Shown here piece after piece: positions 1 through 5,475 of a DNA stretch of 8,566 nt. How positions within the stretch are numbered: position 1 is the stretch's first letter; the number at the start of each line of letters is the position of its first letter. Under the pieces are notes generated by a model, which worked only from the letters and a program-made list of their open reading frames with translations, did no database searches and was not told where the DNA came from. The translations under genes and the position numbers were made by a program. Source of the DNA: Chloroflexota bacterium (GTDB lineage: Bacteria > Chloroflexota > Dehalococcoidia > Lucifugimonadales > UBA3495); NCBI GenBank assembly GCA_022561675.1, contig JADFQT010000101.1, positions 1-8,566 of the forward strand, read 5' to 3'.

Positions 1-330
1 CGCCAGTGTCAGGTCTGTGTCTTCGGCCCAGCCATCTTTTGCCAGGCCTGCTCTTCCGGCGACCTGGAGTCAGTACAGCTCAGCCGGCAGGGCACCCTTT
101 ATAGCTTCACCGTGGTCCGAGTGCCGCCCGCAGGTTGGCCGGGGAAGGTTCCTTATACCTTGGGAGAGGTCGAGCTACCGGAAGGACCTCACGTGCTGGC
201 GGAAATAATCGATAGCGAACCCGGCGGACTAAAACTCGGCATGCCTATGGAGCTGGCCCTGGAAAGGGTATCTGTAGCTGAATCCAACCAGGTTTTGGCG
301 GTTTACAAGTGGCGTCCACCAGATAAGTAA
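1..330 (+). CDS. DUF35 zinc-ribbon/OB-fold protein, 3' part (thiolase partner)
   Basis: The reading frame is open from the first base of the window and stops with TAA, so the true start lies upstream; 109 residues are visible. The visible N-terminus has a rubredoxin-like zinc ribbon: Cys pairs at visible residues 3/6 and 14/17 (CQVC and CQAC). A compact beta-rich domain follows, with a hydrophobic Tyr-Ser-Phe-Thr-Val-Val strand, a Pro-Tyr-x-Leu-Gly-Glu-Val segment, and a Gly-Met-Pro-Met-Glu-Leu turn near the end. This order, Zn ribbon then OB fold, is typical of the DUF35 family. Members bind thiolase-fold enzymes, for example in archaeal acetoacetyl-CoA thiolase/HMG-CoA synthase complexes and in steroid side-chain aldolases, where the OB fold helps bind acyl-CoA. 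The next gene is a thiolase, which fits this role. Family assignment is strong; the substrate is unknown. Confidence 0.85.
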   Translation, partial: RQCQVCVFGPAIFCQACSSGDLESVQLSRQGTLYSFTVVRVPPAGWPGKVPYTLGEVELPEGPHVLAEIIDSEPGGLKLGMPMELALERVSVAESNQVLAVYKWRPPDK

Positions 331-340
331 CCGTCTCACA

Positions 341-512
341 ATGTCACCCCGAGCCCTTCGGCGTTGCTCAGGATAAACTCCGCGAGGGGTCTAAAGTCCC
401 TGGGCACATGATCCTGACGCCATTGGCTAAGGTGTAACTGTCATACTGACTCCTGAGGCTTTACGGACCAAGATTTAGATTCCTCAGTCGCTTCGCTCCT
501 TCGGAATGACAT
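341..512. repeat. Composite palindromic intergenic repeat with imperfect terminal inverted repeats
   Basis: This is a gene-free stretch. Its outer ends are imperfect inverted copies: 341-352 reads ATGTCACCCCGA and the reverse complement of 501-512 reads ATGTCATTCCGA, matching at 10 of 12 positions. Just inside the left end, GAGC (351-354) can pair with GCTC (366-369). Just inside the right end is a Ser-codon-like, palindrome-rich segment (CTTCGCTCCTTCGG, 491-504). From memory, sequences like both ends are common dispersed intergenic repeats in Chloroflexota and some other bacteria; this was not searched. No target-site duplication is visible at the edges and there is no ORF inside, so it could be a MITE-like element or two separate REP-like units. 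It separates the DUF35 gene from the thiolase gene. Confidence 0.5.
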
Positions 513-587
513 GGGTCGTTTTGAGATAGATTCTAAATAGGGCTGAGTATGCTTCAAACCTGCCTTGTGGGGTGTCTAGATAGCTGG

Positions 588-610
588 TTTCTCCCTTGCC
601 AAGGGGGAGA
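588..610 (+). repeat. Hairpin repeat just upstream of the thiolase start
   Basis: The arms TTTCTCCCTT (588-597) and AAGGGGGAGA (601-610) can form a 10-bp stem with two G-U pairs around a GCC loop. The motif continues rightwards as a purine-rich run to 621. This C-rich/G-rich arrangement resembles a dispersed intergenic repeat that I have seen in many bacterial genomes; the copy number here is unknown. The stem ends 15 nt before the ATG at 626. Confidence 0.55.
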
Positions 611-613
611 TTT

Positions 614-621
614 AGAGGGGG
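614..621 (+). promoter_or_regulatory. Ribosome-binding site of the thiolase gene, inside the repeat
   Basis: AGAGGGGG lies 4 nt before the ATG at 626 and is the only good Shine-Dalgarno sequence nearby. It decides for the ATG at 626 over the in-frame TTG at 596, which lies inside the hairpin and has no RBS. The site belongs to the same repeat tract as the hairpin at 588-610. Confidence 0.6.
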
Positions 622-625
622 TGTT

Positions 626-1804
626 ATGAGCCGATTCCGTCCCGGACGGGAGGTGGTGGTGGTCGGTGTTGGGCTGCATCCCTTTGGCCGGTTTCCCAAG
701 GAGGACCTGGCTTCCCTGGCGCGGTCCGCCGTGGTGGAGGCCTTGAAGGACGGTGGAGTGGGTTGGACCGACATACCGGTGGCCTACTTCGGCCATGTCT
801 ACTACCACGGCATGTCCGTGGGTGAGACGGCCCTGGCGGCGTTGGGACTGACCGGGATACCGATTATAAACGTGGAGAACGCCTGCTCCAGCGGCTCCAC
901 CGCCTTTTGGCAGGCCTACTGGGGCATCAGCAGCGGCATGTTTGATCTGGCGCTGGCCTTTGGCGCGGAGAAGGTCCCCAGCGGACCGGTTACGGTCACC
1001 GCCGCGGAAAGCCCGGACCGGTACATTGGCGCCGACCACATGATGGCCGGGTACGCGCTCCGGATGCGCCGGTACATGGCCGAGACCGGAGCTCCCGCCA
1101 CCTCGCTGGCTCAGGTGTCGGTCAAGTCCCGCCAAAACGCCTCGCTCAATCCCTACGCCCATCGCAAGGAAACTTATACGGTGGAGCAGGTGCTGGGTTC
1201 CCGCCTCATAGCCGACCCACTGACCCTGTATCAGTGCTGTCCCACCAGCGAGGGCGCCGCCGCCGCCGTGCTTTGCGCCAGGGAGGCCTTGGACCAGTAC
1301 GGCCTGACCTCCCAGCGGGCTATTGGCATAGCCGCCGCGGTGCTGCGTTCCGGTAACTACAACGGGCGGGGCAGCGACCACTCGGCCTTCAGCCCCTATC
1401 GCACCGAGCCGGCGGCCCTGGAGGCTTACGAGATGAGCGGGCTGGGCCCAGATGATGTGGACCTGATTCAGGTTCACGACGCCTCGACTATCGGCGAGCT
1501 GCAGCAGCTGGAGGCCCTGCAAATTGTACCCACCGGGGAGGCTTGGCAGGCTACCACGGCAGGCCGCACGGCTTTGACCGGCGACATACCGACCAATACT
1601 GACGGGGGCCTGCTGGCCATGGGACACCCCTTCGGCGCAACGGGTATCCGCATGATTCACGAGACAGTCATTCAGCTGCGGCAGGAGGCCGGTCCTCGGC
1701 AGGTAACCGGTAGGCACGGCTCGGCCTCCGCCGGACCCCGAGTTGGGCTGGCCCAGTGCTCCGGCGCCGGAGATGTGACCACCGTGCATATCCTGACTCG
1801 ATAA
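626..1804 (+). CDS. Thiolase family protein (SCP2/acetyl-CoA acetyltransferase-like)
   Basis: The protein has 392 residues, the usual thiolase length. Catalytic landmarks are all present: the nucleophilic Cys87 in NVENACSSGS, His284 in VHDAST (the SCP2-type place of the classic Asn of NEAF), His334 in GHPFGATG, and the second Cys378 in AQCSGAG near the C-terminus. Enzymes of this set cleave 3-ketoacyl-CoA or condense two acyl-CoAs. Presence of Cys87 and Cys378 argues against a retro-aldolase of the Ltp2 type, which lacks the thiolase cysteines. A DUF35 gene lies upstream and probably encodes its partner, and a methyltransferase follows 9 bp downstream, likely in the same transcript. The start at 626 is chosen by its RBS. 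A long open frame on the opposite strand (554-1909) is a compositional shadow. The family is certain; the acyl substrate and the direction of reaction are not. Confidence 0.92.
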   Translation: MSRFRPGREVVVVGVGLHPFGRFPKEDLASLARSAVVEALKDGGVGWTDIPVAYFGHVYYHGMSVGETALAALGLTGIPIINVENACSSGSTAFWQAYWGISSGMFDLALAFGAEKVPSGPVTVTAAESPDRYIGADHMMAGYALRMRRYMAETGAPATSLAQVSVKSRQNASLNPYAHRKETYTVEQVLGSRLIADPLTLYQCCPTSEGAAAAVLCAREALDQYGLTSQRAIGIAAAVLRSGNYNGRGSDHSAFSPYRTEPAALEAYEMSGLGPDDVDLIQVHDASTIGELQQLEALQIVPTGEAWQATTAGRTALTGDIPTNTDGGLLAMGHPFGATGIRMIHETVIQLRQEAGPRQVTGRHGSASAGPRVGLAQCSGAGDVTTVHILTR

Positions 1805-1813
1805 GGGAGCAAC

Positions 1814-2668
1814 TTGGAGTTCGACGCGATAAAGTACAAAGATGCCATCCGTGCCGAGTGGCAAAAGACGGCGGAAGGGTGGCACAGGTGGATTCCTTTC
1901 ATTTCCCAATGGCTCGGGCCAGCTACCGAGCTAATGCTGGACCTGGCAGCGATTGAGCCAGGAGATCACGTGTTGGATCTGGCCGCTGGAGATGGGGATC
2001 AAACATTGGCGGCAGCCAGGCGGGTTGGACCAACCGGCTATGTGCTGGCAACCGACATAGCCCCAAATTTGGTTGCTTTTGCCGCGCAGTCTGCCCGCAC
2101 GTCAGGCTTGGAAAATGTGGAGGCGCGGGTCATGGACGGCGAGAATCTGGAGTTGGAAGACGCCTCGTTCGACGCAGTCATTTCTCGTTTGGGTTTGATG
2201 TACTTCCCCAATCTTCAGCGGTCCCTGAGGGAAATCCGGCGCGTGCTCAAGCCAGGCGGGAGAGTCTCGGTGATTGTGTTTAGCACTCCCGAGCGTAGTC
2301 CTTTCTTCTCAGTCCCCGTGTCTATAATTCGCCGTCACGCCCAACTGCCGTCGCCATCACCCGGTCAGCCTGGCCCCTTTAGCTTAGGTGCGCCTGGTGT
2401 CCTGGGGGCAGCCCTACGGGAGGGCGGCTTTAAGGATGTGGAGACTCGACTATTTTCAGCGCCGGTAAGGATGGCCTCCGGCGCCGAGTGTCTACGCTGG
2501 AGGGAGGAGTCCTCAGGCACTCTGCAGGAAATGCTCGCGGGATTGGACGATAGCAAGAGACAGGACATATGGGAGGAGATCGGGTTAGAGTTCAAGAAGT
2601 TCGAGGGGACTGACGGGTTTGAGTCGCCGTGCGAGTTGGTGGTGGCGGTCGGCGTGAAGGAGGAATAG
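1814..2668 (+). CDS. Class I SAM-dependent methyltransferase (UbiE/COQ5-like)
   Basis: The 284-residue protein starts with TTG at 1814, with AAGGGAG (1803-1809) 4 nt before it and overlapping the thiolase stop; no better start is seen. The Rossmann-type core is clear: motif I VLDLAAGDGD at residues 53-62 binds S-adenosylmethionine, the acidic residue after strand 2 is Asp81 in LATDIAP, an acidic MDGE at 107-110 fits the adenine-contacting position, and LKPGGR at 145-150 is the post-motif III loop. The C-terminal half has a Pro/Ser-rich insert (about 173-187) and a GVLGAALREGGFKDVE segment typical of UbiE/COQ5-like enzymes acting on small molecules. It is probably co-transcribed with the thiolase and may modify a product or precursor of that pathway. 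The substrate cannot be read from the sequence. Confidence 0.88.
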   Translation: MEFDAIKYKDAIRAEWQKTAEGWHRWIPFISQWLGPATELMLDLAAIEPGDHVLDLAAGDGDQTLAAARRVGPTGYVLATDIAPNLVAFAAQSARTSGLENVEARVMDGENLELEDASFDAVISRLGLMYFPNLQRSLREIRRVLKPGGRVSVIVFSTPERSPFFSVPVSIIRRHAQLPSPSPGQPGPFSLGAPGVLGAALREGGFKDVETRLFSAPVRMASGAECLRWREESSGTLQEMLAGLDDSKRQDIWEEIGLEFKKFEGTDGFESPCELVVAVGVKEE

Positions 2669-2792
2669 CCCAAGCCACCAACCACTCTGTTTCAACCAAC
2701 GACTCGCCCTAATTAAAACAATGGTAGTCGAACCCTATCCCATTTTTTGGACAGGCTGTACGGCTAATAGCTGACATCGCTCAAGAGTTAAA

Positions 2793-3089
2793 ATGTCTCA
2801 GTTTATAGTGCTGGCGGCGATGAAGGGGCAGTTCGTGTCCGCCGCCGGCAATATGTACGACAATTTTCAGATGCTGGGTTACGTGGAGGCGGGAGACCCT
2901 AATCAGGCGGTGACCGCTTTCTTTGACCAGACGCCCTACCCAATTCAATGGGGCGATGTGGACTACCTCTGGGCCGAGCAGCTGATCGAGGGATCCCACA
3001 CCGGTCATCACGGCGACTACGACCGGGTCTACGTCGAGTCTCTACGGCGGCGCTGGGACCCGCCGGGGAGCGCTGCGGCTAAGGATTAG
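2793..3089 (+). CDS. Hypothetical protein, 98 aa
   Basis: I do not recognise this protein. The ATG at 2793 has a modest AAGAG site (2783-2787) 5 nt upstream. The chain begins with a hydrophobic strand (QFIVLAAMKG), then has YDNFQMLGYVEAGDPNQAVTAF, a strand plus helix, and then an aromatic-rich Trp-Gly-Asp-Val-Asp-Tyr-Leu-Trp segment around residues 54-61. The C-terminal third is charged, with a HTGHHGDYDR stretch. There is no signal peptide or membrane segment. The layout of a short strand, a 'veA.dp.qAv' helix and a Trp-containing strand faintly recalls small PaaB-like alpha/beta proteins, but this is only a pattern resemblance. It has normal codon use for the region, lies 124 bp after the methyltransferase, and converges on the aldolase gene with a 14-bp gap. 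It looks like a real gene. Confidence 0.6.
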   Translation: MSQFIVLAAMKGQFVSAAGNMYDNFQMLGYVEAGDPNQAVTAFFDQTPYPIQWGDVDYLWAEQLIEGSHTGHHGDYDRVYVESLRRRWDPPGSAAAKD

Positions 3090-3103
3090 GCTAGTAAACG
3101 AGG

Positions 3104-3889
3104 TTACTCCAGCCCCTCGGCGAAGTCCCGCAGCCGGGTAAAGTCGGCGCGGAAGCCCTCGGCCAAGGCCCGCCGGTCGGTGCCGTGCAGCACAAAGCGA
3201 GCCCCCTGCTCGATCCAGTAGGTGGATAGATCCGGGGTCTGATGGTGGACCAGGACCGGAATGCCGTGAGCCTCGGAGGTATCAATTACCCTCTTAACCG
3301 TCTCCTGATATTCGGGACGGTGGTATTGGTCGGGGATACCCAACGAGATGCTCATGTCATTGGGACCGACGAAGATGCCGTCGATACCATCTACATTCAG
3401 GATGTTTTCCAGGTTTTTGACCGCGGCCACGCTTTCGATGCCTATGATCACGATGTTGTTGCGGTTCCTTTCCTCCAGGTATGCTCGGGTATCCTCGCTG
3501 ATATGTTCACCGGTATCGACCAGCCGCCGCACCGCCTCACCCTTCAAGGGACGCCACTTGGCGGCGCCCACCACTTCCTTTACCTGGTCCACCGTTTCGC
3601 AGTAGGGCGCCAGCACCCCCTGGGCGCCAGCGTCCACGATCATCGTAACGTAGTGAGAATCCGGGGTGGGAATGCGAACGATAGGCACGACGCCGGTAGT
3701 GTTGAACATGGTGAGGAAATCCGCTAATTCCCCTCGGCTGCGGGGTCCGTGCTCAGTATCGATGACCACGAAATCCAGCCCTACCCCATCCAACACCGGA
3801 ATCCACCGGGGATTCCGGCTAACGCTGATCATGGTGCCGAAGACCCTTCCTCCGGATTTCAAAGTCGCTTTTAGCTCGGCGCCGTTCAT
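3104..3889 (-). CDS. HpcH/HpaI-family aldolase
   Basis: The 261-residue protein is the normal size for class II (metal-dependent) pyruvate aldolases of the HpcH/HpaI type, which cleave or form 4-hydroxy-2-oxo acids. Visible family marks: FGTMISVSRNP near the N-terminus, VVIDTEHGP at 41-49 with the catalytic His47, VRIP with Arg72 that contacts pyruvate, GAQGVLAPYC at 88-97, GIES with metal ligand Glu152, and VGPNDMSISLG with metal ligand Asp178. The barrel ends with VLHGTDRRALAEGF. I chose the ATG at 3889 because AGAGGG lies 5 nt upstream of it; an upstream extension to 4090 has no RBS and a non-family sequence. An extended -10 promoter candidate sits about 80 bp upstream. The gene stands alone, divergent from RNase D. 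The aldehyde partner is not predictable. Confidence 0.92.
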   Translation of the reverse strand: MNGAELKATLKSGGRVFGTMISVSRNPRWIPVLDGVGLDFVVIDTEHGPRSRGELADFLTMFNTTGVVPIVRIPTPDSHYVTMIVDAGAQGVLAPYCETVDQVKEVVGAAKWRPLKGEAVRRLVDTGEHISEDTRAYLEERNRNNIVIIGIESVAAVKNLENILNVDGIDGIFVGPNDMSISLGIPDQYHRPEYQETVKRVIDTSEAHGIPVLVHHQTPDLSTYWIEQGARFVLHGTDRRALAEGFRADFTRLRDFAEGLE

Positions 3890-3969
3890 AATCGCCCTCT
3901 GCCTGTAATTGTTCTTGACCTGATGAACTGATATTGAACCGGTGATTGCACCCCTCGGTTGGTGGAGCG

Positions 3970-3998
3970 AGTATAGCATCAGGGCCGGACGGCGCAAA
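3970..3998 (-). promoter_or_regulatory. Extended -10 promoter candidate for the aldolase gene
   Basis: Read on the minus strand, a -10 hexamer TATACT (plus-strand 3970-3975) is preceded by TGC, giving an extended -10 element. A weak -35, TTTGCG (3993-3998), lies at 17-bp spacing. The leader would be about 75 nt to the ATG at 3889. Confidence 0.45.
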
Positions 3999-4064
3999 GG
4001 CGCAAGCCTGTTGGAAAGCCTTAGGTGGTCCGGGGTGCCGCAAAGAGGGTGTATATGAAGCTGT

Positions 4065-4130
4065 CGTTCGTAGTGAGCTCGTCGAACCATGTACGGGGAA
4101 GCCGTTGACGGTCAGAGCTTGTCGAGGGAT
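4065..4130. repeat. Imperfect palindromic intergenic repeat
   Basis: CGTTCGTAGT (4065-4074) and ACCATGTACG (about 4086-4095) are imperfect inverted arms. The 11-mer GAGCTCGTCGA (4075-4085) returns as GAGCTTGTCGA (4115-4125) with one change, 40 bp further on. Such TTCGTxxTGAGCxxGTCGAACC sequences resemble REP-type dispersed repeats known from many bacterial genomes; this is recognition from memory and the copy number here was not measured. Confidence 0.45.
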
Positions 4131-4188
4131 GATGAGCCGCCCTTTGAATATTTTCACAACCGCTCTTAAATAACCGCGAATCTCCCTC

Positions 4189-4197
4189 TGGTATACT
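4189..4197 (+). promoter_or_regulatory. Extended -10 promoter candidate for RNase D
   Basis: TGGTATACT gives a TGn element followed by TATACT (4192-4197), 5 of 6 matches to the consensus -10. No good -35 lies at 16-18 bp, as is common for extended -10 promoters. The leader to the TTG at 4258 would be about 55 nt. Confidence 0.45.
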
Positions 4198-4214
4198 CCC
4201 TTCCAACGCCAACA

Positions 4215-4241
4215 GCCAATCCCGATTGGCAGGATTGGCAG
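4215..4241 (+). repeat. Hairpin and 9-nt tandem repeat in the RNase D leader
   Basis: GCCAATC (4215-4221) is followed by a perfect inverted copy, GATTGGC (4224-4230), and then the 9-mer GATTGGCAG occurs twice in a row (4224-4232 and 4233-4241). The left arm could therefore pair with either copy. The RBS (GGAG, 4249-4252) lies 8 nt further on. Confidence 0.5.
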
Positions 4242-4257
4242 CAAAGATGGAGTAAAT

Positions 4258-5424
4258 TTGAGCCGAGCAATCCTGGTGACCGATCAAGCCGACTGGGAGG
4301 AAATCGCCGCCAACCTGGGTCGGGAAACTGAATTGGCTTTGGATACTGAGTCCAACAGCTTGTATGTCTACCGGGAGCGAGTATGCCTGATTCAAATAGG
4401 AACCAGGGAAGAGACCTTTCTTCTGGACCCGCTGGCGGTAGATGACCTTTCCTCGCTGGGACGGCTCCTGGACGACCCTTCCATAGGTAAGGTGCTCCAC
4501 GGCAGCGACTACGACCTGCGAACGCTAAATAGGGACTACGGCTTCACAATGCAGGGCTTGTTCGACACTCAAGTCGCCGCGAGATTCCTCGGCTCGACCA
4601 GCCCCAACCTGGCGTCGGTGCTGGAGAATTCCCTGGGGATAACGATTCCCAAAAGCCGGAAGATGCAAACTTCCGACTGGGGGAGCCGCCCCCTCAGCAG
4701 CCTGGCAATAGAGTACGCCGCCAACGATGTGGCATACCTGGTCGAAGTGGCGGCGAATTTAAGAGAAAGGCTGCTTCAGGTTGGCCGGCTGGCATGGGTG
4801 GAGGAGGAGTGTCAACGGCTGCAAAAGACGAAATACTCGCCTCCCCAACCGCCGGAGGTGACATTTTTGCGGGTTAAGGGCAGCGATCGGTTGACGCCCA
4901 GTGAACTGGCGATTTTAAAGGAGCTTTTCCTGGCTCGGGAGGAGGCGGCGGCTCGACTCGACTGCCCTCCGTTCAAAGTTCTGTCAAATGAGGTGCTGGT
5001 CCGTATCGCCCAATCCTGCTCTACCTCCAGAGCCGCCTTATTGGAAGGGAAAGGCATTGCGGGACTTTCCTCCCCGGTGTTGCGGCGATGGGGTACGCTC
5101 ATTCAGGCCGCCATCGCCAGGGGTCAGCAGGGTCCGGAATATCACCGCGCGCCGCGAGAGCGGAGGGAGCGGTCTTGGACTCCCGAGTCCCGGGCGAGGC
5201 TGCAGCGATTCAAACAATGGCGGACCGAACGGGGTGCGGCCCTGGGGTTGGATCCCGCGCTGCTCTGGCCCACCCCCAGCCTGGAGCGATGGGCGCTGCA
5301 TGGGGTGCCGCACGCTGGCGGCGGGGAGAATCACCGGCCTGCGGTGGATGAACCGGAGGTTCGCGCCTGGCAGCGGCAGGAGTTCGAAGCCGAGCTAAAG
5401 GGTATCGCCCGGATGCCCCTCTAG
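4258..5424 (+). CDS. rnd: Ribonuclease D (3'-5' exoribonuclease, DEDDy)
   Basis: The 388-residue protein is close to the usual RNase D length of about 375. The N-terminal half is a DEDDy exonuclease: Asp29 and Glu31 in LALDTESN (Exo I), Asp86 in HGSDYDL (Exo II), and Tyr153 with Asp157 in YAANDVAYL (Exo III). These residues hold two metal ions and trim RNA 3' ends, classically tRNA precursors. An HRDC domain follows at about 212-290 and a second HRDC-like helical segment at about 308-386, as in the family. The start is TTG at 4258, with GGAG (4249-4252) 5 nt upstream; the ATG at 4246 is followed at once by a stop. The gene looks monocistronic and converges on the peptidase gene. Confidence 0.93.
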   Translation: MSRAILVTDQADWEEIAANLGRETELALDTESNSLYVYRERVCLIQIGTREETFLLDPLAVDDLSSLGRLLDDPSIGKVLHGSDYDLRTLNRDYGFTMQGLFDTQVAARFLGSTSPNLASVLENSLGITIPKSRKMQTSDWGSRPLSSLAIEYAANDVAYLVEVAANLRERLLQVGRLAWVEEECQRLQKTKYSPPQPPEVTFLRVKGSDRLTPSELAILKELFLAREEAAARLDCPPFKVLSNEVLVRIAQSCSTSRAALLEGKGIAGLSSPVLRRWGTLIQAAIARGQQGPEYHRAPRERRERSWTPESRARLQRFKQWRTERGAALGLDPALLWPTPSLERWALHGVPHAGGGENHRPAVDEPEVRAWQRQEFEAELKGIARMPL

Positions 5425-5475
5425 CGGGTTCCCGGCTTATGCTGGCTTATCCTCGCGCCGGGGCTGAAAGCCGCT
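5423..5475. terminator. Possible bidirectional stem-loop between convergent genes
   Basis: Inverted arms CCCGGC (5431-5436) and GCCGGG (5457-5462) lie between the two convergent stop codons. They are nested in outer arms AGCGG (5423-5427) and CCGCT (5471-5475), which overlap both stops. The loop of 20 nt contains GGCTTAT twice. There is no U-tract on either strand, so termination activity is only an inference. Confidence 0.3.

Larger units (their letters stand above)
3890..4257. other. Divergent intergenic region between the aldolase and RNase D genes
   Basis: This 368-bp stretch has no convincing gene. It holds a promoter candidate for the aldolase on the minus strand (3970-3998), an imperfect palindromic repeat (about 4065-4130), a promoter candidate for RNase D (4189-4197), and a small hairpin plus 9-nt tandem repeat in the RNase D leader (4215-4241). 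The open frame at 3946-4173 is mostly a translation of the repeat and was not called. Confidence 0.6.

Noticed and set aside
596..625. Upstream TTG start for the thiolase, adding 10 residues
   Set aside because: The TTG lies inside the hairpin repeat and has no RBS, while the ATG at 626 has one and begins where thiolases usually begin.
554..1909. 451-aa open frame on the minus strand opposite the thiolase
   Set aside because: It is rich in Gly, Gln, His and Arg with no recognisable motif, and the plus-strand frame carries the complete thiolase catalytic set. It is a shadow caused by GC-biased third codon positions.
2715..2750. tRNA-like T-loop (AGTCGAACCC)
   Set aside because: No cloverleaf arms can be formed around it.
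3242..3727. 161-aa open frame on the plus strand inside the aldolase gene
   Set aside because: It is antisense to clear HpcH/HpaI motifs and shows no family features of its own.
3890..4090. N-terminal extension of the aldolase on the minus strand
   Set aside because: The extra 67 residues do not look like the family, overlap the promoter candidate and repeat, and lack an RBS; the ATG at 3889 has AGAGGG upstream.
3946..4173. 75-aa open frame on the plus strand
   Set aside because: Much of it (VRSELVEPCTGKPL and after) is a translation of the REP-like repeat, with no RBS.
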